Shown: positions 1 through 11,018, counted from the stretch's first letter. The stretch is 64,000 bases of DNA from Dictyostelium firmibasis (GCA_036169595.1 CM069765.1:370001-434000); one strand, 5' to 3'. Notes: a model not told the origin generated them from the letters alone. Translations and numbers: made by a program.

Positions 1-279
1 GATCAGGTTAATCCTGGAATAACCTGTACCAATCTCAATGTTGGCCAAATACTTTGTTGTGGTGGAAGTAGCGGTAGTAGTAGTAGTTCATCTACTGGTA
101 CTGTTACCGGTACAATTGGTACTTGTTCAAAAAAAGGTAAAGTTGAAGCAGGACAAGGTTGTTGGGATATATGGACATCAAAATGTGGAAATTCATGGAG
201 TCAGAGTCAATTTGATAAAGTTAATCCAGGTATAATTTGTACCAATCTTAAAATTGGCCAAGAGCTATGTTGTAATTAA
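1..279 (+). CDS. LysM-type cysteine-containing protein, 3' end only
   Basis: The open frame enters the window already coding and stops at 277-279, so the start lies upstream. Two similar units are visible. The first is cut at its N-side and ends in NPGITCTNLNVGQILCC; the second, after a Ser/Gly/Thr linker, begins near GTCSKKGKVEAGQGCWDIW and ends NPGIICTNLKIGQELCCN. The pattern GxxCWDIW...NPGxxCTNLxxGQxLCC fits LysM domains, which bind N-acetylglucosamine-containing glycans; the paired cysteines suggest a secreted, disulphide-bonded form. Signal peptide and full length are out of view, so secretion is inferred. A 65-residue reading at 38-235 in another frame is a shadow of the Ser/Gly linker. 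Confidence 0.75.
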   Translation, partial: DQVNPGITCTNLNVGQILCCGGSSGSSSSSSTGTVTGTIGTCSKKGKVEAGQGCWDIWTSKCGNSWSQSQFDKVNPGIICTNLKIGQELCCN

Positions 280-403
280 TATAAAAAAATAAATACTTTT
301 CTAATATTTTATATCTTGTAAACATTGATTGGTTTAAACCAATTATTATTTTATTTTTTAATTTTATTTAAAAAATTTTAAATCTTTTTTATATTTCTTT
401 TTT

Positions 404-1377
404 TTATAAAATCAAATCATTTGAAATATTTGTATATCTTGAAGAAATTTCCCAAAGTTTTTTTGAAAGTTCAATATTATTAAATTGATTCGGAGTTTCT
501 GTTAATACACCAATATTAAAGTAAGAACCTTTAACATTATGGGTTGAGGAATCAATACCAAGAGCCACTTTAGCACATTCTTTTGAAGCAACTTGAATTG
601 GGGTGAAAATGAAATTTGGCATAAGATTAAAGGCAAATTTTAAAACACCAGTGAAATCACGTTGTAAACTTGTTTGAACCTTACCAGGATTAATTGAGTT
701 AACAATAATTTTGGATCTTCTTTCAATTAATTTTCTTTGTAATTCCTTTGTGAACAATAAATTACAACACTTTGAAAGTGAGTAGTCTTTCAATGGGTTA
801 TAGTTTGCCTGAGTCTCAACATTAATTTTATCATTAATTATTAATGATAAGTCAGCATCTTTGAAACGATCCGAGGTTAAAACTAATATTCTTGGATTCT
901 CACTTTTTTCTAATTTTTTCAATAATAAATTAGTTAATAAAAATGGACCAAAATGATTAGTGGAAATTTGGAATGAAAAACCATCTTGTGTTATTGAAAA
1001 TGGTGGACACATAACACCTGCATTATTAATTAATAAATCTAATGGTAAATTTAATTTATCAAATTCATTTACAAATGATTTTACTGACTGTTAAAAATAA
1101 ATTTCAATTTATTAATATTTATAAAGTTAATAAATATAATTTTTTTTTTTTTTTTTCTCAAATTTACATTTTGTTTACTTAGATCCAAATCTAATATAAT
1201 AATATTATTATTTCCAGAGTGTAAAGAAATTTCTTTAGCAGCAATTTCACCTTTTTCTTTATTTCTGCACCCAATAACAATTGTTCCAATTTCTTTAGCA
1301 ATTATCTTACATGTTTCTTTTCCAATCCCATCACTAGCACCAGTAATAATTGCAACCTTATTATTTATTTTATTCAT
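404..1377 (-). CDS. Short-chain dehydrogenase/reductase (retinol-dehydrogenase/WWOX-like)
   Basis: Two exons, 1168-1377 and 404-1087, joined in phase 0 across an 80-bp intron (donor GTAAAT, acceptor CAG), give 297 residues. The Rossmann glycine motif TGASDGIG is at residues 12-19, the NNAG motif at 91-94, the catalytic Ser near 142 (LVLTSDRF) and the YxxxK pair at Tyr172/Lys176. Spacing and motif forms match the classical SDR subgroup that includes RDH11-14 and WWOX, which oxidise or reduce alcohol/carbonyl groups using NAD(P)(H). No transmembrane segment precedes the Rossmann fold, so a soluble enzyme is likely. The substrate cannot be told from sequence. Confidence 0.85.
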
Positions 1378-2033
1378 TTTTTTTATATTTTGAAAATATT
1401 ACTATTAAAATTATTATTCACTTTAAATAGTTTTTTTTTTTTTTTTTTTTTTTGATTGATTGGTGACTAATTTCTTACCTGCTATCTTCATTAATTCCAT
1501 TCTCAAATTTATATTATATTTTTTTTTTTAGTATTCTTTTTTGGTAAAAATTAATCCTGGTTTTTTTGAAATAAAAAAGAATTTTCATTTTTTTTGAATT
1601 TTAAATAGAAAGTTCTTTATTTTAATTTTTTTTTTATTTTTTTTTTTTTTTTGAAAACCAATTAAAAAAAAAATAAGATATTTTAATTTGAAAAAAAGAT
1701 ATTTTTTTTCTAAATATACTTTTTGTAAATCATATTAATAATGACGTGTGAAAAGTATTATTAATAATAGTTATTTATTCTTTTTTGATTTTTCTTTTAA
1801 TTGTGAATAAGATCTTCCTTTTATTTTCTTTATTATAAAAACTTTTTTATTATTTTTTTTTTTTTTTTTTTAATTTTCTTAAAAAATAATTGGAGCAAAA
1901 AGTTAGACATTGACTCTATTTTTACATAAATAAATAAATTTAATATAATAAATGCTTTATTTAAATTTATTCTATTTTTTCATAAAAAAATTATGTTTTT
2001 TATAGGAAATTAAAAAAAACAAAAAATAAAAAT
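1378..2033. other. AT-rich intergenic region
   Basis: Homopolymer T and A runs dominate. This is the upstream region shared by the dehydrogenase (leftward) and the small gene at 2034 (rightward). No RNA gene, inverted repeat or coding stretch was seen. Confidence 0.6.
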
Positions 2034-2310
2034 ATGCCACCAATATTTATATTCATAATTGGTGTTATTTTATTCATTTTGAATATTTTCCTCAAATTTA
2101 AAAAAAGGTTTAATATCAATGAACTGCAAATAAAAACAAATAAAAGGGTTTTATCGTTTATAATTTTTTTTTTTTTTTTTGCAAAATTTATTTCTGTATT
2201 TTAATTTTTTTTTATGCTTTTTTAGGTTAACGGAAAAATATTATAGTGATTGTGAAGTTGTATCTGGTGAAGAATTCTCTCTCAATCTTCATTTAATATT
2301 ATTTATTTAA
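2034..2310 (+). CDS. Possible small single-pass membrane peptide, two exons
   Basis: Exon 1 (2034-2107) encodes MPPIFIFIIGVILFILNIFL followed by KFKK, a hydrophobic segment then a basic stop-transfer stretch. A GT-AG intron (2108-2225) joins in frame to exon 2 (2226-2310), giving a charged tail with EKYYSDCEVVSGEEFSLN and a TAA stop, 52 residues in all. Support is the single ATG, the intact frame across a plausible intron and the membrane-like composition. The donor (GTTTAA) is weak for this organism, and without splicing exon 1 reads into about 30 further low-complexity residues. No family is recognised. Confidence 0.4.
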
Positions 2311-2315
2311 AAATA

Positions 2316-2350
<35 letters not shown>

Positions 2351-2354
<4 letters not shown>

Positions 2355-3352
2355 TCTTTTGAATTTAAAATTGCTGAAATTTCATCATCAGATAATGGTG
2401 GTAAATTACGTTCTTTTCTATTGATGATTATTTCATTTTTCCAATAAGTATGGTGAGTATATTCGTGATCAGATGAACCAGTGAATTCTTTTTCTAAATC
2501 ATTTGGATCAAAGTATTGAGAGAAAACTTTATTCTTTTGTTTTTCACCATTGGCAAAAACTATTTTCTTGTAGGTTACTTTATTGATAAATGGTGAAATG
2601 GTTGTCCAGAAAACATTGAAAATAAAAGGTGTTTCAACTAAGAAAGCATTACCTAAACGCTCTGGATAATGATCGGATAGAATTTGAAGTGTTTGTTTAC
2701 TAACTGACATTGGTGGTGCGTTTCTAATTGAGTAATCTTTGAAATCTATTAATAATACAATTTGTTCATGACCACGTGATTTATCCATATATGATATTGC
2801 TCTTTCAATGTTGTAAACCATTAATCTGATTTGGTTCTCATGATTTTTAGTATTCTCTCTCACTGGTCTGAGATAAATTACACTTCTACCATGTGATTTA
2901 CCAAAAACATATTGTTTACCTGATGATGCTTCATAAGATAATGATTCAGCAGTGATTTCATAGGGTCTATACTTATTTCTCCATTCTAATGTATTTTTTA
3001 AAAGATTAAATGATAAAGAGAGATCGTAATCTCTTGCTCTCAAATATCTTAATAATAACATATCACCGCCATCTTCTAACCATTCTCTCTCTTTTTCTGA
3101 TATCTCACCAAATCCTGTCTTACCTCTATTACTACCATCTATCCAAACTCTATCTTTGAATTGATTGAAAATATTAATTTGTTTTTCGCTTAAATTCTTG
3201 AATGGATTAAATTCACAACCATCTTCAAAATTATTATTATTAGAATTTGTATATTGTTCATTATCCTCACCAGTAATTGATGATGATCCTGCACTATTTG
3301 TATTACTATCTGTTAAATCTGAATTTGAAATATCTTGTTCACTTTTTGTTGA

Positions 3353-3393
<41 letters not shown>

Positions 3394-3436
3394 TTGTTGT
3401 TTCTTCATTTTTATTTTTTTTATCTTTTTTTCCCAT
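2351..3436 (-). CDS. Sec14-like CRAL-TRIO lipid-transfer protein
   Basis: Single-exon gene of 361 residues. After a low-complexity N-terminus with a Thr run (about residues 15-28) and an acidic Asn/Ser stretch comes the CRAL-TRIO N-terminal helical region (DMLLLRYLRARDYDLSLSF, near 125-145). The Sec14 lipid-binding lobe follows, with typical motifs ILSDHYPERLGNAFLVETP and WTTISPFINKVTYKKIVF. Sec14-like proteins carry phosphoinositides or other lipids between membranes and couple lipid metabolism to trafficking; a cytosolic, peripheral role is expected. Of the amoeba's several CRAL-TRIO proteins I cannot say which this is, though the size is close to what I recall for random slug protein 5. 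The poly-T immediately before the ATG is usual for this genome. Confidence 0.85.
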
Positions 3437-3880
3437 TTTTTTTTTTTTTTTTTTTTTTATTTAATTTTAATGTGTGGTTTGATTACTTATTGGTGGGTGT
3501 TGTTTTTTTTTAAATAATAAAATAAAAAATAATAAAAAAAAAAAAAAAAAAAGGAAATAAAAAAAAAAAAAAAAAGATTTTTTTTCTAATTTTATTTTTT
3601 TTCTAATTTTATTTTTTTTTAATTTTATAATTTTTTTTTTTTTTTTTTTTTATATTTATTTTTTTTAATTTTATTTTATTTTTTTTTTATTTTTTTTTTT
3701 TTTCCGAAAGATTTGATATGCTTTTTTCATTTTAAAACTTCAGATCTCATTTTTTCAAGATTCGAGATATCTATATTGTTTTTTTGTTTTTAAATAAATA
3801 ATAATTTCCACTTCCCCTTATTCATTTTAAAATTTTTTTTTTTTTTTTTTTTTTAAAATTATTATTTTTATTTATAAATA
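3437..3880. promoter_or_regulatory. Divergent promoter region, Sec14-like / WDR53
   Basis: Divergent intergenic stretch of long T and A runs. The one less simple patch, about 3703-3820 (mixed-base segments around CCGAAAGATTTGATATG and TTCGAGATATC), is the likeliest place for factor-binding sites. No TATA element can be picked out from the AT background. Confidence 0.4.
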
Positions 3881-5339
<1,459 letters not shown>

Positions 5340-5647
5340 TCTTTTTTTTTATTTATTTCATTTTTTTTTTTTTTTTCTTTCTCTAATTTTTCAAAAACAA
5401 CTACCATTTTTGTAAAATGAAAATTATAAATTGAAAATAAAAAAAGAAAAAAAATACTACCACACAATGTGTGTTAAATTATGCAATTAATAATAAATTA
5501 TATATTTATGCCCTTTGAAAGAAAGAAAAAAAAAAAAAAAAATTTTTACTTAAATGGTAATTTTAATTCCTTATATTTTCATTTAAAAATTTTTTTTTTA
5601 TTTATTATTTAATAAAATTTTAATTATATAAAGAAAATAATAAGAAA
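5340..5647. other. Intergenic region, WDR53 to M49-like gene
   Basis: Poly-T directly after the WDR53 stop, an A-rich middle, and an AT-rich leader ending in AAGAAAATAATAAGAAA before the next ATG. Both neighbours read rightward. Nothing else was seen. Confidence 0.5.
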
Positions 5648-7267
5648 ATGAAAATTTTTAAAATAATAATTTTAAAATTATTATTTTTAAATTTAATTTT
5701 TGCAATAAATAATGAAGAATTAGAATTAAAAGAATTAATAGATCAATATGCAGTGATATCATTAGAGAAAGATTTAAGTTATTTATCAAAAAATGATAAA
5801 TTAATGGTTGAAATTTTATTTAATGCTTCAAGAATAGTTGATGATATTTTTTGGAAACAAACAATGGGTAAAACTGAACAACAATTTTTATTAAATTATA
5901 AAGATAAAGAAACCATAGAATATAGTTTAATAAATTATGGACCATGGGATAGATTAAATGGTGATAAACCATTTATTATTGGTATTGGTGAAAAACCACC
6001 TGGTTTAGATTTTTATCCAAATGATATAACAGAAACTGAATTTGATAAATTTAATAACACATTAAAAACAAATTCATATACAGTTTTAAGAAGAGATAAA
6101 AATAATTTAAAATGTATTTGGTATAATCAAGAATATAAAACAGAGGTAAAAAAGATTTCAAAAATGTTAATGAAAGCATCAAGTTATTCAAGTGATAAAG
6201 GATTTGAAGATTATTTAAAATTAAGATCAAAAGCATTATTAAATGATAATTATTATGAAAGTGATGCAAAGTGGATGGAAATGAAAAATAATTCAGTTGA
6301 AATTGTAATTGGTCCAATTGAAACATATGATGATAATTTCAAAGGTTTAAAAGCATCATATCAAAGTCAACTTTTAATTAAAGATTTAATATGGAGTGAA
6401 AAAATTAAAAAGTTTAATTCAATGTTACCAGAATTACAAGAAAATCTACCAGTTGATAAAAAATATAAGAGTGAAAATGCTAGTAGTTCAAAAGGTGATA
6501 TGTATGTTTATGATTTAATAGCAAGTTATGGCTCAGGTAATGCAGGACCAAAAAACATTGCAATCAATTTACCAAATGATCCAAAAGTTCAAACTGATAA
6601 AGGTACACGTAAACTTCAAATTAAAAATTTAATGAAGGCTAAATTCGATGAAATTCTAATACCAATTGCAAAAAGATTAATTGACCCAACTCAATTTAAA
6701 CATGTTGTATTTGAAGATGGTTTCTTTGAAAATGTTATGTTTCATGAAATTGCTCATGGTTTAGGTGTAAAATATTTAGTTGATGGTAGTGGTGTAAGTG
6801 TTCGTGAAGCACTTGAAATCTATTATTCACCATTGGAAGAAGCAAAAGCTGATATATTAGGAATTTACTTTATAACTTATCTTTCAGATAAAAATTTAAT
6901 CTCAAATAAAGATTTAATGGATAACTATGTTTCTTATATTGCTGGTATTTTCCGTTCTGTTAGATTTGGTACATCAAATGCTCATGCTAAAGCAAATACA
7001 TTGAATTTTAATTTCCTTCATAAATTTGGTGCATTTGAAAAGAATTCAACAACAAATTATTTCTCTGTTAATTTCGATAAAATGAAATTGGCAATTCCAA
7101 AGTTAGTAAATCATATTATAGTCCTTCAAGGTAATGGTGATAAAATTGCAGCTAAAAATTGGATTGATGAAATGGGTGCTTTAAATAAAGAAGAAGTTAT
7201 TATTGATTATTCAGGTATTCCAATTGATATTATTTTTAAACAAGGTTTAAATTTATTAAAATTTTAA
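5648..7267 (+). CDS. Secreted M49-like zinc metallopeptidase
   Basis: Single exon, 539 residues. A signal peptide (MKIFKIIILKLLFLNLIFA) leads the mature protein. A zinc site is visible as HEIAH at residues 366-370, with a downstream EEAKAD at 397-402. This arrangement resembles dipeptidyl peptidase III (M49: HELLGH...EECRAE), except that the first motif here is a plain HExxH. DPP III-like domains cleave dipeptides from peptide N-termini, and plant relatives occur fused to Nudix domains. The surrounding fold (FENVMFHEIAHGLG, YYSPLEEAKADILGIYF) is well conserved. Secretion or an endolysosomal location is inferred from the signal peptide. Converges on the next gene, with 103 bp between stop codons. 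Confidence 0.7.
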   Translation: MKIFKIIILKLLFLNLIFAINNEELELKELIDQYAVISLEKDLSYLSKNDKLMVEILFNASRIVDDIFWKQTMGKTEQQFLLNYKDKETIEYSLINYGPWDRLNGDKPFIIGIGEKPPGLDFYPNDITETEFDKFNNTLKTNSYTVLRRDKNNLKCIWYNQEYKTEVKKISKMLMKASSYSSDKGFEDYLKLRSKALLNDNYYESDAKWMEMKNNSVEIVIGPIETYDDNFKGLKASYQSQLLIKDLIWSEKIKKFNSMLPELQENLPVDKKYKSENASSSKGDMYVYDLIASYGSGNAGPKNIAINLPNDPKVQTDKGTRKLQIKNLMKAKFDEILIPIAKRLIDPTQFKHVVFEDGFFENVMFHEIAHGLGVKYLVDGSGVSVREALEIYYSPLEEAKADILGIYFITYLSDKNLISNKDLMDNYVSYIAGIFRSVRFGTSNAHAKANTLNFNFLHKFGAFEKNSTTNYFSVNFDKMKLAIPKLVNHIIVLQGNGDKIAAKNWIDEMGALNKEEVIIDYSGIPIDIIFKQGLNLLKF

Positions 7268-7370
7268 AAAAATAAAAATAACAAATAAAATAATTAAAAA
7301 AACAATATCTTTTATAATTTTATATATATATATATAATTTATATATTATATTTTTAATTTATTTATATTT

Positions 7371-8450
7371 TTACCAATTCATTACTTGTTTTATAATTGG
7401 AATTGCAATTGAAGCCATATGAGCATGAGCAATTATAGTTGGATGACCATAACAACCAAAATCATCACTTGAATTTTGAATATTTGGCATATCGATATAA
7501 GTTGCATTAAAAACATTTGAAACAGCCTCAGTTACTGTACAACAAGGATGTTCATCAACCATTACACCACAAATAAAGAAAATCTTTGGAATTGGATTAT
7601 AATTTGAAATGATTAATTTTACAAACTCTATGAATTTTGATTGAAAATAGTCATTTGGTGGGTATGGTAAATCTGTATAATCATTTGAACCTAAATTAAT
7701 TACTAATACATCTGGTATAAATTCAGAAGGATTCCAATAACTACTATTATCTGATAATGGTAATATAAATGGATATAGATCTGGTAATGTTGGATCGTTT
7801 GGATTTGAAATTGGTGTTGATGAACCATAGTTTTTTACAACACCTTTACCTTCCCATGCAATTACACTCATTTCGCCAAATAATTGATCAGTAATATCTG
7901 TAACGAAAGAGACGTCAACATTCTCTGTTGATTCTGTGAATGCACAAGGTGCTTTTCCCATATCACCATATCCAGTGGCAATACTATCACCAATGAATTC
8001 AAATTTACGATTTGTCAAAGGTGTATAACTAAAAAGTTTAAAACTATCGTCCATTTGAAAACCATAGAAATTTACTTGTCCAAATTCTGCTTCAGTTCTT
8101 TTAGATATCTTTATTTGGTATATAACTTCACTATTTAAATTATTTGCAATGGTTATTTGTTGTTGATTTGGTGTTGATTCTGTTACATTAAAAACACTAC
8201 TTAATTGTCCATTAATAAAAACATCAAACCAATTTACTTTTTCTGAATTTAAAATGGCTTGAACTTGTGTCGTTCCTGTAACATTGAAAATAATTTGACA
8301 ACCTGACCATGAAAATGCATAATAGTCATTGGATTGAATTTTATCAATTCTTCCCACATAATGAATATTTGAATCTGATGGTAATACCACCATAGAAACT
8401 GTTTCATTTATTATTATACATATTATTAAAATAACTAATTTAAAAATCAT
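7371..8450 (-). CDS. Secreted SGNH/GDSL hydrolase, CE2 acetylesterase-like
   Basis: Single exon, 359 residues, with signal peptide MIFKLVILIICIIINETVS. The N-terminal half is a beta-rich module; the C-terminal half is an SGNH hydrolase. Block I is EFIGDSIATGYG (nucleophile Ser156), block III is INLGSNDYTD (Asn256), and block V is DFGCYGHPT with catalytic His336. The two-domain plan and the GC.GHP ending match carbohydrate esterase family 2, which deacetylates xylan or other polysaccharides; a cell-wall or bacterial-glycan substrate is an inference. Several N-x-S/T sites agree with passage through the secretory pathway. The enzyme looks complete. Confidence 0.8.
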   Translation of the reverse strand: MIFKLVILIICIIINETVSMVVLPSDSNIHYVGRIDKIQSNDYYAFSWSGCQIIFNVTGTTQVQAILNSEKVNWFDVFINGQLSSVFNVTESTPNQQQITIANNLNSEVIYQIKISKRTEAEFGQVNFYGFQMDDSFKLFSYTPLTNRKFEFIGDSIATGYGDMGKAPCAFTESTENVDVSFVTDITDQLFGEMSVIAWEGKGVVKNYGSSTPISNPNDPTLPDLYPFILPLSDNSSYWNPSEFIPDVLVINLGSNDYTDLPYPPNDYFQSKFIEFVKLIISNYNPIPKIFFICGVMVDEHPCCTVTEAVSNVFNATYIDMPNIQNSSDDFGCYGHPTIIAHAHMASIAIPIIKQVMNW

Positions 8451-8667
8451 CGTTTTTTTTTTTTCTTTTTTATTTTATTTTTTAATATTATATGCCGGAG
8501 AATTATTAATTAAAAATAAAGAAAAAATTTTCATAAAAAAAATAAAAAAAAAAAAAGATTTTTTTTTACACCCTAAAAAAAAATATTTTTTTTTTTAAAA
8601 AATTTCCACAACAAATCGATTAAATGAAGTTTTTATGGTTATGTTGAAAATGAATGGTTTTAATTGT

Positions 8668-9048
8668 AAAAAACATTAAAATTGATAGTTATGGCTTTTT
8701 TCAATAGTGAGTATCGATCCCAGAGTTCATTATAAAAACTTTTAAAGTTGCTCTTCCTACGAGTACTCGTAGGAAGAGCAAGTTTGTGACCATATTTTAT
8801 TTTGTAAAAATATGTCGGTATTAATAAATTCACTATTGGTGATAAACATAAAATTTAATTTTCTTTCGATTGAATATAGTTTTAGCTAACTAAATGATGA
8901 TTTTGAAAATTAAAATTTCGTTTTTCTCCTAATACAACCATCTAAAAACTGAATATTATTAATATGTTACTAAGTATAAAAAGATCAAAATTGGTAGTTA
9001 TATCGTTTGTCCATAGAGAGTATCGACCCAGAGGTGGTTATAAAAACT
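8668..9048 (+). repeat. Diverged direct duplication (about 70-bp units, ~310 bp apart)
   Basis: The unit at 8668-8740 and the unit at 8980-9048 share a common order of blocks: AAAATTG-TAGTTAT, ATAG-GAGTATCGA-CCCAGAG, and TTATAAAAACT. Roughly three quarters of bases match by eye. The palindrome at 8748 follows only the first unit. Identity unknown; possibly ends of an old mobile element. Confidence 0.6.
8744..8785. repeat. Spacerless 34-bp palindrome (42 bp with one mismatch)
   Basis: Left arm TTGCTCTTCCTACGAGT (8748-8764) is the exact reverse complement of the right arm at 8765-8781. Pairing resumes beyond one mismatch out to 8744/8785. The arms are far more GC-rich than their surroundings. 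Confidence 0.95.
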
Positions 9049-9285
9049 CGAAAATGTGCCATTTTTTTTTTTTCTCGAAATAAATTATTTTAATTCTTTG
9101 GCCAAATTAAATAAATTACAATATTAAGTTTTTACAATTTATATCTTTATTTTTTACAAACTTCTAAGAAATATGTAGTATTATATGGAGTTTATAAAAA
9201 AGCTGTGTGGATCAAATAGGGGTTCATCATCATTAGATAGAGGTGGATTATTCTAAATTTTTTTCTCATATTAAAATTTTGAAAT

Positions 9286-9383
9286 AACGTGGTCACAAAA
9301 AAAAAAAAAAAAATTTTAATTAAAATAATTAATAAAAACATGATTCGAACACATCCAATTGGATGAGGTTAATAAAAAAAAAA
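9286..9383 (+). mobile_element. SINE-like tRNA-headed repeat, tail half, opposite orientation
   Basis: Carries the hairpin-side sequence AACGTGGTCAC, an A-rich stretch, the internal GATTCGAACACATCCAATTGG block and an A-rich tail, reading rightward. The tRNA-like head is absent. It faces the copy at 9428, making a short inverted pair. Confidence 0.7.
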
Positions 9384-9427
9384 GGTAATTTTTTTTTTTT
9401 TTAAAATTGGAAGATGTCTAAACCTAA

Positions 9428-9600
9428 TTTTTTTTTTTTTTAATAACCTCGTCCAATTAGATGTGTTCGAATCATGTTTTTATTAATTATTATAATTTTA
9501 ATTTTTTTTCTGTAACCACGTTAATTCGTGGTATGACCAAGACTTGAACCAAGGCCACGGAGGCTGTGTTATTCAGTGTGAAATCCATGCTAAGCTCCCA
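9428..9600 (-). mobile_element. SINE-like tRNA-headed repeat, copy 1 of the tRNA-Ala stack
   Basis: Read on the minus strand: tRNA-like head with pol III A box-like and B box-like sequences, a CGTGGT hairpin, an AT-rich middle, a CATCCAATTGGATG-type palindrome and an A tail. Flanked by TCTAAACCTAA at 9417 and 9603. It is the most diverged full-length copy (altered head end, TAAGCTCCC) and the farthest from the tRNA. Confidence 0.8.
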
Positions 9601-9613
9601 CATCTAAACCTAA

Positions 9614-9789
9614 ATTTTTTTTTTTTTAACAACCTCATCCAATTGGATGTGTTCAATCATGTTTTTATTAATTATTTTTATTTTAAATTTTTTTTTCTGG
9701 GACCACGTTAATTCGTGGTATGACCAAGACTTGAACCGAGGCCACGGAGGTTGTGTTATTCATTGTGAAAACACTATGCTAAGCCCCCA
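9614..9789 (-). mobile_element. SINE-like tRNA-headed repeat, copy 2
   Basis: Same layout as copy 1. It contains the perfect 14-bp palindrome CATCCAATTGGATG near its A tail. The left flank is TCTAAACCTAA and the right flank ACTGAAGCTAA, diverged forms of one target motif. Confidence 0.8.
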
Positions 9790-9800
9790 ACTGAAGCTAA

Positions 9801-10000
9801 TTTTTTATTTTTTATTTATTTTTTTTTTTTAATAACCTCATCCAATTGGATGTGTTCGAATCTTGTTTTTATTTATTAATTTTTTTAATTTAAAGTTTTT
9901 TTTTTTCTGTGACCTCGTTAATTCGTGGTATGACCAAGACCTGAAACAAGGCCATGGAGGCTGTGTTATTTAGTGTGAAACCACTATGCTAAGCCCCCAC
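9801..10000 (-). mobile_element. SINE-like tRNA-headed repeat, copy 3
   Basis: Same layout, with a longer interrupted A tail (plus-strand T tract 9801-9828). Flanks are CTGAAGCTAA and ACAATTGAAGCT. Confidence 0.8.
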
Positions 10001-10010
10001 AATTGAAGCT

Positions 10011-10195
10011 TTTTTTTTTTTTTTTTTAATAACCTCATCCAATTAGATGTGTTCGAATCTAGTTTTTATTTATTAATTATTTTAATTTAAATTTTTTTTT
10101 TCTGTGACCACGTTAATTCGTGGTATGACCAAGACTTGAACCAAGGCCATGGAGGCTGTGTTATTCAGTGTGAAACCACTATGCTAAGCCCCCAC
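10011..10195 (-). mobile_element. SINE-like tRNA-headed repeat, copy 4
   Basis: The cleanest copy. On the minus strand the A box-like TTAGCATAGTGG is at 10187-10176 and the B box-like GGTTCAAGTCT at 10142-10132. The hairpin ACCACG-TTAATT-CGTGGT is at about 10107-10125, and the A tail is at the left end. Flanked by CAATTGAAGCT on both sides, consistent with target-site duplication by target-primed reverse transcription. Confidence 0.85.
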
Positions 10196-10206
10196 AAATT
10201 GAAGCT

Positions 10207-10209
<3 letters not shown>

Positions 10210-10248
<39 letters not shown>

Positions 10249-10570
10249 GAATATCACAGTTTTTTAGGCTGTCTCTCCTCGAGAATAGAACTCGTGTTTA
10301 TTGTTTTTTTTTTTTTTTACAGGCTCAATTAATGTATAAAATTAATGTTTTGAGTGTGTGGCACAAAGGGGAAATAATGTGTCTTTATCTGGCTGGTAAC
10401 ATTTGGTGTTAATTACAAACAGTGATATTTGATACTTGTGTTAACATTCAAACCAGCACCTTTTTGAATTGATACTTTGGGGTTGATATTTTTTTTTGAT
10501 ATTTTTAGTTTGATATTTTAATTTGATTATTTTTTTTTAATTATTTTTCATTTTTTTTTTTAATTTTTTT

Positions 10571-10601
<31 letters not shown>

Positions 10602-11008
10602 CGGATTTTTTTTGCAAAATTTCCTTTATTCTAAAAAAAAAAGAGTATCAAAATGAATTTGAAAAAATGAATTGTTGATAGTTGTTTGTAATCTGTACAC
10701 AAATGAGAAATAATGTGTCGTGTGGTTGGTGATTTTTGATGTTAATTACAAATAATGATATTTGATACGGGTGTTAACATTTGAAAGTGGCACAACGAAA
10801 ATGAAAAAAAACTGCGTTTTTTTTCATTTGGTCGATATTTTTTAATTATTTATTATTATTTTTTTTTTTATTTTTTTTAGAAATAAAAAGTGATAGTTGT
10901 TTGTAATCTGTACACAAATGAGAAATAATGTGTCGTGTGGTTGGTGATTTTTGATGTTAATTACAAATAATGATATTTGATACGGGTGTTAACATTTGAA
11001 AGTGGCAC
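10210..11008 (-). mobile_element. Non-autonomous TRE5-like non-LTR element (no ORFs)
   Basis: About 800 bp, minus orientation. From the tRNA side it has one 215-bp repeat unit (10794-11008), a related second copy of the unit core, an AT-rich spacer with AAAAGCCGG, a diverged third core (about 10360-10465), a CTCGAG-containing end module and a 30-nt A tail (T tract at 10210). Flanked by AATTGAAGC on both sides. Repeated 5' modules, a distinct 3' module, an oligo-A tail and insertion near 50 bp upstream of a tRNA fit the TRE5/DRE plan as I recall it. The family name is inferred; no gag- or reverse-transcriptase-like frame is present. Confidence 0.75.
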
Positions 11009-11018
11009 CAATTGAAGC

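Larger units (their letters stand above)
8451..9285. other. Repeat-flanking intergenic DNA with a palindrome and a diverged duplication
   Basis: Upstream of the esterase gene, leading into the repeat stack. It holds a 34-bp perfect palindrome (8748-8781) and two related segments of about 70 bp (8668-8740, 8980-9048). No open frame of interest. Confidence 0.6.

Noticed and set aside
9647-9832. 61-residue open frame
   Set aside because: Lies entirely in SINE-like copies.
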